In this document: positions 24,501-33,530 of the stretch, piece by piece
Layout: the number at the start of each line of letters is the position of its first letter
How positions within the stretch are numbered: the stretch's first letter is position 1
From: Nocardia amamiensis
GTDB taxonomy: Bacteria > Actinomycetota > Actinomycetes > Mycobacteriales > Mycobacteriaceae
DNA: 64,000 nucleotides
Direction of reading: 5' to 3'
Assembly: GCF_015477605.1 (NCBI RefSeq)
Contig: NZ_JADLQX010000016.1
Span: forward strand, 62,001 to 126,000
The notes under the pieces: generated by a model
What the model saw: the letters and a program-made list of their open reading frames with translations, nothing else
What the model was told of the DNA's origin: nothing
Databases searched by the model: none
Program-made: the position numbers and the translations under genes

Positions 24501-25490
24501 TCACTCCGGTGCGATCGTCGTACCCGCCGACAGGAGTCGCTGCCCCAGCGCGCGGCAGCGGCTCCCGAGCTCTGGTGGGTCGAGTACCTCGAAGTCGTGT
24601 CCCAGCAGGAGCACGTGCATGAGCACGGTGTCGAGGCTGTGGGCGCCGCTGAGCACCTCGCAGAGCTCGCTTCCTCGCGGTCGTACGACAGCCGCCGATG
24701 CCGGGAGCTGCGCGCGCACCGTGTCGGCCGATGCGTGCACGAGGAAGCGCGCCCGGTGCGGGTAGACGCGACTCGCCACACCCTCCTGCACGTACGCCGC
24801 CGCGTCGGGCGCCGTCCGCGGGTGGAAGCGCCAGGTCCGCGCTGACACGTCGGTCATCCGGTCGACGCGGAAGCTGCGCCAGTCGTTCCGATCCAGGTCG
24901 TAGGCCATGAGGTACCACCGCCGGTCGGAGACGACCAAGCGGTAGGGCTCGACCCGCCGCCGTCGCACCTCGCTCCCGGACGGATAGTCGAAACCGGCCT
25001 CGACCTCGTCGCGGCAGGCTCTGGCCAGCGTCATGAGCACCTCGGGGTCGACCAGCATGAGGTCCACGCCGAAGGATTCCACCGATCCGGAGAGCGCGCG
25101 CATCTCGTGCCGCAACCGCGTCGGCAGCACCCGGTCGAGCTTCGTCAGCGCACGGAGGGCGGCGTCCCCGGCGCTGGAGACCGCGCAACCCGCGCCGGCC
25201 AGCAGCGAGACCGCGGTGGCAATCGCCTCCTCGTCGTCGAGCAGCATCGGCGGCAGGTCCTGCCCCGGCCCGAGCTGGTAGCCGCCGCCGACGCCTTGGC
25301 TCGCATGCACCGAATAGCCGAGCGCGCGGAGCCGCTCGACATCGCGCCGCACCGTGCGCGGCGTGACCCCGAGCCGGTCGGCGAGTTGGGGGCCGGTCCA
25401 GACCTGGCGCTGCTGCAGTAATCCGAGCAGGGTGAGCACCCGCTCCGTGGTACCCCGCTCCGCACCGCTGGCCATGTCCATGTCGTCCAC
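24501..25490 (-). CDS. WYL-domain transcriptional regulator (YafY-like)
   Basis: A 329-residue protein. An N-terminal winged HTH (LADRLGVTPRTVRRDVERLR, about residues 37-56) is followed by GYSVHASQGVGGGYQLG. A WYL domain follows at about residues 140-225 (YRLVVSDRRWYLMAYDLDRNDWRSFRVDRM), and then a WCX-type C-terminal extension. WYL regulators sense nucleotides or single-stranded nucleic acid and control defence, repair or metabolic genes. It is divergent from the ridA-like gene, and a nested inverted repeat between them is a plausible operator. Confidence 0.9.
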   Translation of the reverse strand: MDDMDMASGAERGTTERVLTLLGLLQQRQVWTGPQLADRLGVTPRTVRRDVERLRALGYSVHASQGVGGGYQLGPGQDLPPMLLDDEEAIATAVSLLAGAGCAVSSAGDAALRALTKLDRVLPTRLRHEMRALSGSVESFGVDLMLVDPEVLMTLARACRDEVEAGFDYPSGSEVRRRRVEPYRLVVSDRRWYLMAYDLDRNDWRSFRVDRMTDVSARTWRFHPRTAPDAAAYVQEGVASRVYPHRARFLVHASADTVRAQLPASAAVVRPRGSELCEVLSGAHSLDTVLMHVLLLGHDFEVLDPPELGSRCRALGQRLLSAGTTIAPE

Positions 25491-25491
25491 C

Positions 25492-25535
25492 CTGGCAGAA
25501 AACAGCGGACCGATCCTGTCCGCTATCCGTGCCAG
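25492..25535. promoter_or_regulatory. Nested inverted repeat between WYL regulator and ridA-like gene
   Basis: The inner dyad is AGCGGAC (25504-25510) / GTCCGCT (25518-25524). The outer dyad is CTGGCA (25492-25497) / TGCCAG (25530-25535). All 13 arm positions pair. It starts 2 nt upstream of the regulator's start codon and 80 nt before the ridA-like start, as expected of an operator for both. Confidence 0.6.
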
Positions 25536-25615
25536 GGTCGCTGCATGGCTGGAGACCGACGCCTCTGCTGCGCGACCTCTACCTGCTCAGGAAACCCAGC
25601 AACAGGAGGCGACCG

Positions 25616-26011
25616 ATGACCGCGAAGACCACCGCCCACCTCGACCCCGAAGAACTCCACAGCAACCCGGCCTTCACTCAGGGCGTGATCGCACCCGCTG
25701 CCCGGACGCTCTACGTCGGCGGCCAGCTCGGCACCGACAGCACCGGAAACGTGCTCGACGGCTTCGAGGCGCAAGCCGCGCAGGCAATGCGCAACGTGCT
25801 GTCCGTGCTCGCTGCCGCGGGAACCGGTCCCGAGCATGTCGTCAAACTCACCATCTATCTCGTCGATGGGGTCGACGCACAGGCGGGATACGCGGCGTCA
25901 CGATCGGTGTGGGGTGACCACCGCACCGCCGTCACGGTCGTTTCCACCGCAGGACATGCTCGCCCTGGCGCGCTCGTGGAGATCGACGCAGTGGCGATCA
26001 TCCCCGAATAG
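25616..26011 (+). CDS. RidA-family protein
   Basis: A 131-residue protein of the YjgF/YER057c/UK114 fold: TLYVGGQLGTDSTGN, QAMRNVLSVLAAAGTGPEHVVKLTIYLVD, and the closing ALVEIDAVAIIP. The usual arginine that contacts the substrate carboxylate in RidA (in the 'R' of SxRxxV-type motifs) is not obvious, so it may not be an imine deaminase. RidA proteins hydrolyse reactive 2-aminoacrylate or have related roles. AGGAGG lies 7 nt before the ATG. It is divergent from the WYL regulator and probably regulated by it. Confidence 0.85.
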   Translation: MTAKTTAHLDPEELHSNPAFTQGVIAPAARTLYVGGQLGTDSTGNVLDGFEAQAAQAMRNVLSVLAAAGTGPEHVVKLTIYLVDGVDAQAGYAASRSVWGDHRTAVTVVSTAGHARPGALVEIDAVAIIPE

Positions 26012-26162
26012 GAGCAGCCCACGCGCGAACATCCGTGAGCTGCGCCATATTCGGCATCGCACATCTCCCCTGCCCAGTCGATTCTTCGTACTCTCCGTAT
26101 GGCATTACCGATGTGGTGCACGACGGCGACGTGCCCTCGGAACGGCACGAACGAGGCAGGAC

Positions 26163-27098
26163 ATGACCGAACCGCTGGACACCACCAAAACGCCCCGCCC
26201 CGACCGTGTCTGGACGGTCACTCGGGACGGCGCCGATCTCGCCGTCTTCGAATGGGGCGACCCCGCCGCCGAACCCCTGGTGCTGGTGCACGGCCTCACC
26301 GATACCCATCGCGTCTGGGCCACGGTGGCGGCGCTGCTGGCCGACGGTTTCCGCGTGATCGGCTATGACGTTCGCGGACACGGCCGTTCGAGCGGGCGTG
26401 GACTGCTCTCGGACTATCGCCTCGACCGGCTGGCGGAGGACTTCTTCGCGGTGATCGATGCCGCCAGCCCGCGCACGCCCGTGCACATCTGCGGCCACGG
26501 CTGGGGCGCGGTGCAGCTGTGGGAGGCGGTCTGTGACGAACGGGCCAACACTCGCGTCGCGTCGTTCACCGCGATCTCCGGCCCGAATCTCGACCACCTC
26601 GGCCTGTGGCTGCGCGCGCTGGCGCCGCGTACCCATCGACAGCTCGGCGATCTGGGCTGGTGGCTGCGTGGGGCACGGTGGGCGCTCACGCCCAGTGCGA
26701 TCGCCCGCAGGCTCTACCCGCCGCGCGTCCGCGGCATGCTGGCGCGGCGGCTCGGCGGCATCTCGCCGGTGCCGGCGCGCCTGGCGCGTACCTGGCCGGC
26801 GGATCTGGTCGCCGGTGCGCGGATCGCGCAGGTCAATGTGCTGCATCACGTGAGCGAGCCCCGAGTGCGGCGCACCGCCGTTCCGGTGCAACTGCTGGTG
26901 GACACCACCGATCCGTTCGTCCCGGCCGCCGTCTACGACGCCTCCGCGCGCTGGGTCGACCAGCTGTGGCGCTGCGCCGTCCCGGCCGATCACTGGCTGC
27001 CGGTCACCGAACCCCTGCTGGTCGCCGAGGCGATCGCCAACTTCGTCGACGACTTGCGCGCCGACCGCGCGGCGATCAGCCCGCGGCGCAGCAGCTGA
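26163..27098 (+). CDS. Alpha/beta-hydrolase-fold protein with Gly at the nucleophile position
   Basis: A 311-residue alpha/beta hydrolase: VLVHGLTDT (oxyanion region, His43-Gly44), GYDVRGHGRSSG, an acid candidate in DTTDPFVP, and the C-terminal His in ADHWLP. The nucleophile elbow reads CGHGWG: Gly113 stands where Ser, Asp or Cys is expected. This resembles the epoxide hydrolase/haloalkane dehalogenase branch (GHDWG) with a Gly substitution. Either catalysis is lost or the chemistry differs. The SDR gene starts 85 nt later. In mycobacterial EphD a hydrolase and an SDR are fused, so a functional link is plausible. Confidence 0.85.
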   Translation: MTEPLDTTKTPRPDRVWTVTRDGADLAVFEWGDPAAEPLVLVHGLTDTHRVWATVAALLADGFRVIGYDVRGHGRSSGRGLLSDYRLDRLAEDFFAVIDAASPRTPVHICGHGWGAVQLWEAVCDERANTRVASFTAISGPNLDHLGLWLRALAPRTHRQLGDLGWWLRGARWALTPSAIARRLYPPRVRGMLARRLGGISPVPARLARTWPADLVAGARIAQVNVLHHVSEPRVRRTAVPVQLLVDTTDPFVPAAVYDASARWVDQLWRCAVPADHWLPVTEPLLVAEAIANFVDDLRADRAAISPRRSS

Positions 27099-27183
27099 CC
27101 GCAACCGGAGGGCTACCCCGCGGGCGGGTTTGCGACAATGGGCCGGTCGCTTGCCCAGCTCACGAAGGATGTCTCCCGCCGCG

Positions 27184-28614
27184 ATGGCCGAAAGCATGAT
27201 CGATCCCGACGACCTCGCGACCTGTCTGCGGGTCCTGGAGCAGGCCGGAACGCTGGAGAAGGATCATCCCGACTCGGTGACGGTGCAGCGCGCGGTCGGG
27301 CACATGTTCAAGAAGCTCAAGCAGCGGCGCAGGTCCGCGGCGCGCGAGGCCGTCTCGGCCGCCGACCAGGCGGTGGTCGCGGCCACCGCGACCGGCTCGC
27401 CGAACCGGATCGATGACGAGACCGCGGGCATCCCGATCAGCTCGACCGCGACCGCCGCCAGCGCGGGCACGCTGATCCGCCCGCGTCCCTGCTACATCTG
27501 CAAGCAGCGCTACACCCGGGTCGACGCGTTCTATCACCAGCTGTGCCCGGATTGCGCGGCGAGCAGCCACGCCAAGCGCGATGCCCGCACCGATCTCACC
27601 GGGCGCCGCGCACTGCTCACCGGCGGCCGCGCCAAGATCGGCATGTACATCGCGCTGCGACTGCTGCGCGACGGCGCGCACACCACCATCACCACCCGTT
27701 TCCCCAACGACGCCATCCGGCGTTTCACCGCGATGGACGACAGCGCGGACTGGCTGCATCGCCTGCGCATCGTCGGCATCGACCTGCGCGATCCGGCCCA
27801 GGTGGTCGCCCTGGCCGACGATGTCGCCGCGCAGGGGCCGTTGGACATCCTGATCAACAACGCGGCGCAGACCGTGCGCCGATCTGCCGGGGCCTACAGC
27901 GCGCTGGTCGATGCCGAGTCCGGACCGCTGCCCGCGGGCGCGCTGCCGGACGTGGTGAGTTTCGGCAAGACCATGCAGGCCCACCCCACCGCTCTGACCG
28001 CCTCGCTGACTCCGTCGTTGTCCGCCGCCGACGTCGCCGAGCTGGCACTGGTCGCCGGATCGGCAACGCCGGAACGCATTTCGCGTGGCGTGGCGATCGA
28101 TGCGGGCGGCCTGGTGCCGGACCTCGCGCACACCAACAGCTGGGTGCAGACGGTCGCCGAGGTGGATCCGACCGAACTGCTCGAAGTGCAGCTGTGCAAC
28201 TCGGTCGCGCCGTTCATCCTGGTCTCCCGTCTGCGCCCGGCGATGGCCGCCGCGGCGGCGCGGCGCAAGTACGTGGTGAACGTGTCGGCCATGGAGGGGC
28301 AGTTCTCCCGCGCCTACAAAGGGCCTGGGCACCCGCACACCAACATGGCCAAGGCCGCACTGAACATGCTGACCCGCACCAGCGCTCGGGAGATGTTCGA
28401 GAACGACGGCATCCTGATGACCGCCGTCGACACCGGCTGGATCACCGACGAGCGCCCGCACTACACGAAAATCCGCCTCGCCGAAGAGGGTTTCCACGCG
28501 CCACTGGACCTGGTCGACGGCGCGGCGCGCGTCTACGACCCGATCGTGCAGGGCGAGAACGGCACCGACCTGTACGGCTGCTTCCTCAAGGACTATCAGC
28601 CTTCTCCCTGGTGA
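27184..28614 (+). CDS. SDR-family oxidoreductase with N-terminal Zn-knuckle extension
   Basis: A 476-residue protein, about 200 residues longer than a classical SDR. Residues 1-95 are an unknown helical region. CYICKQRY ... CPDC (Cys103, 106, 121, 124) looks like a zinc knuckle. The Rossmann domain starts at about 142 with LLTGGRAKIGMYIA and continues with ILINNAAQ and VNVSAMEG. In the usual YxxxK catalytic position the sequence reads TNMAK, so Thr replaces the expected Tyr. An insertion of about 100 residues precedes the NVSA strand. The start is uncertain (ATG at 27169, 27184 or 27196). The substrate is unknown. Confidence 0.82.
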   Translation: MAESMIDPDDLATCLRVLEQAGTLEKDHPDSVTVQRAVGHMFKKLKQRRRSAAREAVSAADQAVVAATATGSPNRIDDETAGIPISSTATAASAGTLIRPRPCYICKQRYTRVDAFYHQLCPDCAASSHAKRDARTDLTGRRALLTGGRAKIGMYIALRLLRDGAHTTITTRFPNDAIRRFTAMDDSADWLHRLRIVGIDLRDPAQVVALADDVAAQGPLDILINNAAQTVRRSAGAYSALVDAESGPLPAGALPDVVSFGKTMQAHPTALTASLTPSLSAADVAELALVAGSATPERISRGVAIDAGGLVPDLAHTNSWVQTVAEVDPTELLEVQLCNSVAPFILVSRLRPAMAAAAARRKYVVNVSAMEGQFSRAYKGPGHPHTNMAKAALNMLTRTSAREMFENDGILMTAVDTGWITDERPHYTKIRLAEEGFHAPLDLVDGAARVYDPIVQGENGTDLYGCFLKDYQPSPW

Positions 28615-28675
28615 AACCGGTTGCGCCAGCGGTCGTACGGGACCGTCGACAGTCAGCGAGGGATATCCTGGAGAC

Positions 28676-29047
28676 GTGCTGTACCGGCTGCTGGCCGACG
28701 CCACGGCCGCCGCGCATTTCGCCTTCGTGGCCTACGTGGTGGTCGGCGGATTCCTCGCGTGGCGCTTCCCGCGCACGATCTGGCTGCATCTCGTCACTGC
28801 CGGGTGGGGATTCAGCACGATCGTATTCGGGCTCGAATGCCCGCTGACCCAAGTGGAGAACTGGGCGCGCGAACGCGCGGGCCGGGCGCGGCTGCCGTCG
28901 AGCGGATTCATCGACCACTACATAACGGGCGTGCTCTACCCTGAGGACGCGCTCGGGCCGGTGCGGTCGCTGGCCGCCGTGCTGGTGGTGGTCTCGTGGA
29001 TCGGCTGCGTATCGATCCGGCGGCAGCGGTCGGTCGCCGTCCGCTGA
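28676..29047 (+). CDS. DUF2784 membrane protein
   Basis: A 123-residue protein with three hydrophobic segments (about residues 8-28, 36-54 and 98-115). It has the characteristic FGLECPLTQVENWARERAG and GFIDHYITGVLYP of DUF2784. It is an integral membrane protein of unknown role and usual family length. The GTG start at 28676 is preceded by CTGGAGAC. It stands alone, tail-to-tail with the thioesterase gene. Confidence 0.9.
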   Translation: MLYRLLADATAAAHFAFVAYVVVGGFLAWRFPRTIWLHLVTAGWGFSTIVFGLECPLTQVENWARERAGRARLPSSGFIDHYITGVLYPEDALGPVRSLAAVLVVVSWIGCVSIRRQRSVAVR

Positions 29048-29078
29048 ACTCTCCGCAGTGCGAACGTCCGCCGCTCCT

Positions 29079-29840
29079 TCAGGCGTGCGCGAGACGGCGC
29101 CCGACGAAGTCGGCGACCTCCGCGGTGCGCTCGTCGAGGTAGAAATGCCCGCCGGGAAATGTCGCCCGATCGAAGCCACCGCTGGTGTGCGCCCGCCATT
29201 CGTCGGCCTGCTCGGGCCGCATGGTCGGGTCCCCGGTGCTGACCAGTGCCGCGATATCGGCGCGCAGCGGATCGCCCGGCCGATAGCGATAGGTCTCCAC
29301 CGCCTGGTAATCGGCGCGTACCGCGGGCAGGACGAGTTCGGCGAGACCGGGTTCCGCGCGCAACATCTCGAGTGGCGCGGGATCGGCGGCCAACCGGATC
29401 AGGTCGCCGATGAGTTCGTCGTCGGAGGCCAGGTGCAGTCGCTTCGTCTCCTCGAACGTCGGTGCCGGACGGCCGGAGACGAACAGCGTGACGATCGGCC
29501 GCCCGCCGCGTTCGAGCCTGCGCGCGGTCTCGAACGCCACGGTCGCGCCCATGCTGTGGCCGAACAACGACAGCCGGTCGACTACTCCCTGCGCCAGAAC
29601 TTCCGCGGCGATCCGGTCGGCGAGCACGCCGAGTTCGGTGATCGGCTCCTCGCCCAACCGGTCCTGCCGCCCGGGGTACTGCACGGCGTGCACCGCGACG
29701 CCCGCACCGAATCGCAGGGCCAGATTCCGATACGCCGTGGCCGGTCCGCCGCCGGGTGGGAAGCACAGCAGACGGTGACGCGCGACCGTCTCGGATCGCA
29801 AAGTCCGCAACCACTCCGAATCGGTGAAGGCTCCAGCCAA
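29079..29840 (-). CDS. Type II thioesterase (GrsT-like)
   Basis: A 253-residue alpha/beta hydrolase of the thioesterase II family: LLCFPPGGGPATAYRNLA (residues 24-41), VQYPGRQDR, nucleophile Ser96 in FGHSMGAT, and general base His232 in FPGGHFYL. These enzymes remove mis-loaded acyl groups from carrier proteins of NRPS/PKS systems in the cytoplasm. No NRPS or PKS megasynthase is visible within 30 kb. The only related gene is the condensation-domain protein at 11.8-13.3 kb, so its partner is probably elsewhere in the genome. Confidence 0.9.
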   Translation of the reverse strand: MAGAFTDSEWLRTLRSETVARHRLLCFPPGGGPATAYRNLALRFGAGVAVHAVQYPGRQDRLGEEPITELGVLADRIAAEVLAQGVVDRLSLFGHSMGATVAFETARRLERGGRPIVTLFVSGRPAPTFEETKRLHLASDDELIGDLIRLAADPAPLEMLRAEPGLAELVLPAVRADYQAVETYRYRPGDPLRADIAALVSTGDPTMRPEQADEWRAHTSGGFDRATFPGGHFYLDERTAEVADFVGRRLAHA

Positions 29841-29943
29841 CGTTCGGTCTCCTTGTCCGTCGTCCGTCCCGCGTCAACCTGGATCGGACCACGGTAGTCG
29901 TCCGGTCGTGTTCCCGGCCGGGCGGCACGGAGACCGCTGCTGG

Positions 29944-32355
29944 TCAGAACCGCGGGATCGCCTTCGATGGCGTCAGCTTCACATTGCCGGTCCAGTATTC
30001 CGAATTCGCCATGGTCTGCAGGAGTTCCGACGCCCGAGGAAGATCGGCGGCGTTGGCGGCGTCCAGATACTGGCTGGCGAGGTGGGGCATGATGAACCTG
30101 TTCATCAGCTGGCCCCGTTCCTGGCTCCAGCCTTCGAACTGCACGGGCAGCGGGTAGTCCGGGTTCGACTGCACGATGTTGCCCGCCGCGTCCCGGGCGA
30201 TCGTGCTTCCTCCCGCGAGCGCCTCGATCCCCCTGATCTTGTCCCGGGTCGGCGCGCGGAAGTAATCCTCGAGATAGGCGCGTTCTTCGCGGGTGAGCTC
30301 GGATTCCGCGACATGGTCGATGTAGCGGCGGTTCGCGAGCCGGTGCGCCGTCTGCTGGAACAAGGCCATGTTGGCGGGTGAGCGGCCCAGCTTGAGTACC
30401 GCGAGCGACGCCGCCGCCTCGCCGATGTACTTGTCGCCGTCCCAGACGCTGGGCGCGAAGTTCTGGCGGTAGTTGTAGGCCCGGACCGCGTCGATGACCA
30501 TCCCCTGATCGCGGAAGCCGGCATCGATCAGCGCGCTGCCCAGATCACTGAGCCCCCCACCGCGATTGACGACGCGGTCGATGGCCGCGGCGGCGCTGCG
30601 TGGCGTGTGCCGCCCGCCGTGCTCGCGGACGGCACTTCTGGCCCCCTCCATGAGCTGTTCTCGGGTTCGCATGTAGTTGACATTCCAGCCCCGTTCGTTG
30701 ATCAACGCGTTCGATCGCCAACCCCCGAGTTCCGCGCGATTGCGCAGTCGCGCGTGCGGGTCGAGCGGATTGCGTTTGTTGCCGAGCAGCAATGCCGCGA
30801 TCGGGCTGTTGTTGACGGTGTTGACGGCGGCGAGCCCGGCGATCAACCCGGCGCCGGACAGAGAATGCGACGTGCCACCTGGGCCCATCCCCAGGGCGGT
30901 GCCCGAGCCGCCACCCTTGCCGCCGCCCGCGCCTTGCACGGCGAGGGCGAACCGGTTGGCGATCCAGTCGTTGCCGCGGCTGATGCCTGCGCTGAGCCGC
31001 TTCAACTGGAGGATGGCGACCACCTCGACGATGGCGCCGAGCACGAGCACGATCATCACCTGTCCGCGCGCTTCGCGGAACAGATTGCCCAGGAACAGAA
31101 CATAGACCCCCAGAAAGATGGTGTAGGCCGCCATCCGCCCGGCCGCGACGAGGCTGTCCACGATGTTGCGCACCAGGAAGGTCTGTGTGGGGCCGTACAC
31201 GAATCCGCCCGCCGCGAATCCGAAGATCGACATGAAGCCGTGGTAGACCGAGTCCAGCGCGGCCCAAATGATCTTCAGCCCGAGATACACCCCGAAGCAC
31301 AGCAGGACCGCGGCGCAGAACAGCAGCACCAGACCGGAACCGACCTGTCCGAAGCCCGGATTGTCGGCCTTGGCGTAGGCCGCCGCGTCGCCGCAGGCAC
31401 GCAGGCCGTTCAGCACCCCGGAGTCGTCACCCGACCGCACCCCGGCCGACCAGGCGGCGGCGCAGCGCGGCGACTCGTCGACCACGTGCCCGAAGTTCCA
31501 CACCTGCACCGGTTTCCGCACGAAGTTGTCCGCCAGATCGCCCTGCATCGTCGTGATCAGCTGGTCGGTGTCCGGCGCGGCGTGGCCGTTCAGCCCGGCG
31601 GCGACCGAGATCCCCAGATCGCGGCCCTGTGCCAGCAGACCGTGCGACGACAACACGTCCGCCAGCGGCTCGGCGAGGAAGATCGGACCGAGTATCGCGA
31701 CCCCCACCATGGTGACCACCTGCGCGGTGGCCTTGGCGTGGTATCCGCGCACCACGAACCAGCCGACGAAGAACGCCCCGATCGCCGCCGCGACGGTCAT
31801 CAGCAGCGGGGTGGCGATCTGGCCGGTGACGCTGTCCGCGACTCCGGTCAGCGCGCGCCCGAACGGATCGAGCCATTGGAAGCTGATCACAAAGCCGATC
31901 ACCCACACCCCGGTGGTCGTGATCACGATGTATCCCACGAATTCCAGGCCGATCACGACCACCACGATCGTCACGATCGGACGGAGTACGCTGCCGCCGC
32001 TAGACGCGAAGAGGTAGTCGGTCACCCGGACACCGGCCGAGTCCCGGACGTTCATCCAGCCCACCGCGTCGATGCTGGAGCCGACCCCGCTCTGGCCATC
32101 CGCGAAGGCCAGCGCGGTGGCCCCGAGGAGGCCGGGAAAGATGAACAGCACGAAGACGAACGCGAGCAGGTACACGACCCGTCGGCGCGTGCGGGACGCG
32201 CCGATCCAGGCACGCCATCGGCCCAGCAGTGTGCGCAGTGGCCAGCGCGCCGGATCCCAGAACGCCATCTCCCAGGCAGTCCACGAATGCTGCGCTCCGG
32301 TGTCCCCCACCGTCGCAACGACATCCGTAGCGGTCAGGGAAGGCTTCGGCGGCAC
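29944..32355 (-). CDS. Large multi-spanning membrane protein, TrbL/VirB6-like topology
   Basis: An 803-residue protein. Hydrophobic segments lie near residues 64-86, 128-165, 182-205, 213-232, 346-368, 385-402, 415-432 and 440-458. Between the early and late groups is a ~110-residue loop with two cysteines (SPRCAAAWSAG, GLRACGDAA). A glycine-rich stretch (GGGKGGGSG, near 490) leads into a ~300-residue charged cytoplasmic tail. This arrangement resembles the TrbL/VirB6 inner-membrane component of type IV secretion and conjugation systems. No other conjugation gene (VirB4, coupling protein, relaxase) is within reach. The function is therefore open, and the family call is by topology only. Confidence 0.6.
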   Translation of the reverse strand: MPPKPSLTATDVVATVGDTGAQHSWTAWEMAFWDPARWPLRTLLGRWRAWIGASRTRRRVVYLLAFVFVLFIFPGLLGATALAFADGQSGVGSSIDAVGWMNVRDSAGVRVTDYLFASSGGSVLRPIVTIVVVVIGLEFVGYIVITTTGVWVIGFVISFQWLDPFGRALTGVADSVTGQIATPLLMTVAAAIGAFFVGWFVVRGYHAKATAQVVTMVGVAILGPIFLAEPLADVLSSHGLLAQGRDLGISVAAGLNGHAAPDTDQLITTMQGDLADNFVRKPVQVWNFGHVVDESPRCAAAWSAGVRSGDDSGVLNGLRACGDAAAYAKADNPGFGQVGSGLVLLFCAAVLLCFGVYLGLKIIWAALDSVYHGFMSIFGFAAGGFVYGPTQTFLVRNIVDSLVAAGRMAAYTIFLGVYVLFLGNLFREARGQVMIVLVLGAIVEVVAILQLKRLSAGISRGNDWIANRFALAVQGAGGGKGGGSGTALGMGPGGTSHSLSGAGLIAGLAAVNTVNNSPIAALLLGNKRNPLDPHARLRNRAELGGWRSNALINERGWNVNYMRTREQLMEGARSAVREHGGRHTPRSAAAAIDRVVNRGGGLSDLGSALIDAGFRDQGMVIDAVRAYNYRQNFAPSVWDGDKYIGEAAASLAVLKLGRSPANMALFQQTAHRLANRRYIDHVAESELTREERAYLEDYFRAPTRDKIRGIEALAGGSTIARDAAGNIVQSNPDYPLPVQFEGWSQERGQLMNRFIMPHLASQYLDAANAADLPRASELLQTMANSEYWTGNVKLTPSKAIPRF

Positions 32356-32984
32356 GGTAATCGGCTCTTTCCGGTCGACAATCGGTCAGCCGGGATCGAT
32401 GAGTCACCGGCGCGTTCCGTCCGGCGATGCTATGTTCCGCGGAAAGGCCGCCCGAGGGATACAACCAGCGTGATCACAAATACCGGGTGAGCTCTTCGCA
32501 CATGGTCGAAACCGATTGGCCGAGCCGCGAACAGGATTCGGGCCGACCAGGCCACGCCAACAGGCGCGCACCGATCAGAGTGTGAAAGTCCGCAGATGGT
32601 CGATCAGGTGCTGCGCGGGCTCGCCTCGGTTACCGCGGCACGGCCACCATCGGCATGCATCCGGCGCATCTGCCCGATCATGGGCGATCAGGTCAGCAGC
32701 CGCACCATCTCGCGTGGGGTGCTCGCGATGGTTCGCCCGGATCACGCGCACAGCAGAACGCGGTGGTCGTCGCTGAGGCTGAACGCGAAGTAGCGGCGTC
32801 GCGCAAGATCAGCCCGCCGTCGTCGGTACAGCCCGCGGGACCGGCGCCGCCGAGCCGGTCGGTACCGCGCGCCCGTACTCGACGGAGTCGAGCTGTTCCG
32901 CGGACACCGTCTCCTGCACGGATGAGGCATTCCCGGCCGGAGCGGCACGCATCCCACCGGGGTCGAGTGGGCGGACAGGATGGA
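32356..32984. other. 629-bp stretch without a convincing gene
   Basis: No reading frame has codon bias, a start signal and length together. A minus-strand run near 32745-32950 has protein-like fragments in two frames (GNASSVQETVSAEQLDSVEY, then YFAFSLSDDHRVLL). These could be the eroded remains of a gene with a frameshift. Upstream control sequences of the membrane-protein gene must lie near 32356-32460. Confidence 0.4.
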
Positions 32985-33530
32985 TCAGGCGTCGCCGAGG
33001 CGAGTCCGCGCCAGTCGTCGTTCGAGTTCGGCGACCCGCTGCCGGTAATCGTCCAATTCGCTGAGCCGCGAATCCATTTCGTGCATCAGCTGGGCGATGC
33101 GACCGAGATAGCGGTGCGCCGGGCGATCAGCCCAGTAGTCCCCGGCGCGTCCGTACTCCACCGCACGATCGACGTCGCCTGCGGGAATCCCCGCGGCGAT
33201 GGCGTCCGCCGTGGCCGCCGCGAGCGCCGCCTCGAGCTGTTCCAAGCGCAGCCGCGTCGCCTGATCATGGCCTTTACGCCCGCCGAGCGCGGCGCGTTCG
33301 GCGGCGAGGTCCTGGATTTCCCGCAGGTATCCGGCGTTCTGGGCGTCCTGCACCGCCATCAGCTCGTAGTCGTGTTTGATCGGCGCGTGGCGAACCCGGT
33401 CCGGGATCAGCGCGGATCGCGGCTGTATATCGTTGCCGAAAGCCGGGGTCCTCTCCCGCCCAGGCGGGTCCCTTCTCACCCTCGTCGTCGGGACTGTGTA
33501 CTCCGGACTGTCGGCATAGGCGTTCGTCAT
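32985..33530 (-). CDS. Coiled-coil hypothetical protein
   Basis: A 181-residue soluble protein. The first 60 residues are proline/arginine-rich and probably disordered. Residues about 60-175 are mostly helical with heptad-like spacing, notably LREIQDLAAERAALGGRKG, LRLEQLEAALAAATADAIAA and MHEMDSRLSELDDYRQRVAELERRL. The last of these is a good coiled-coil candidate. I do not recognise a family. It lies upstream of, and on the same strand as, the TrbL-like gene, separated by 629 bp. It may belong to the same accessory region. Confidence 0.65.
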   Translation of the reverse strand: MTNAYADSPEYTVPTTRVRRDPPGRERTPAFGNDIQPRSALIPDRVRHAPIKHDYELMAVQDAQNAGYLREIQDLAAERAALGGRKGHDQATRLRLEQLEAALAAATADAIAAGIPAGDVDRAVEYGRAGDYWADRPAHRYLGRIAQLMHEMDSRLSELDDYRQRVAELERRLARTRLGDA

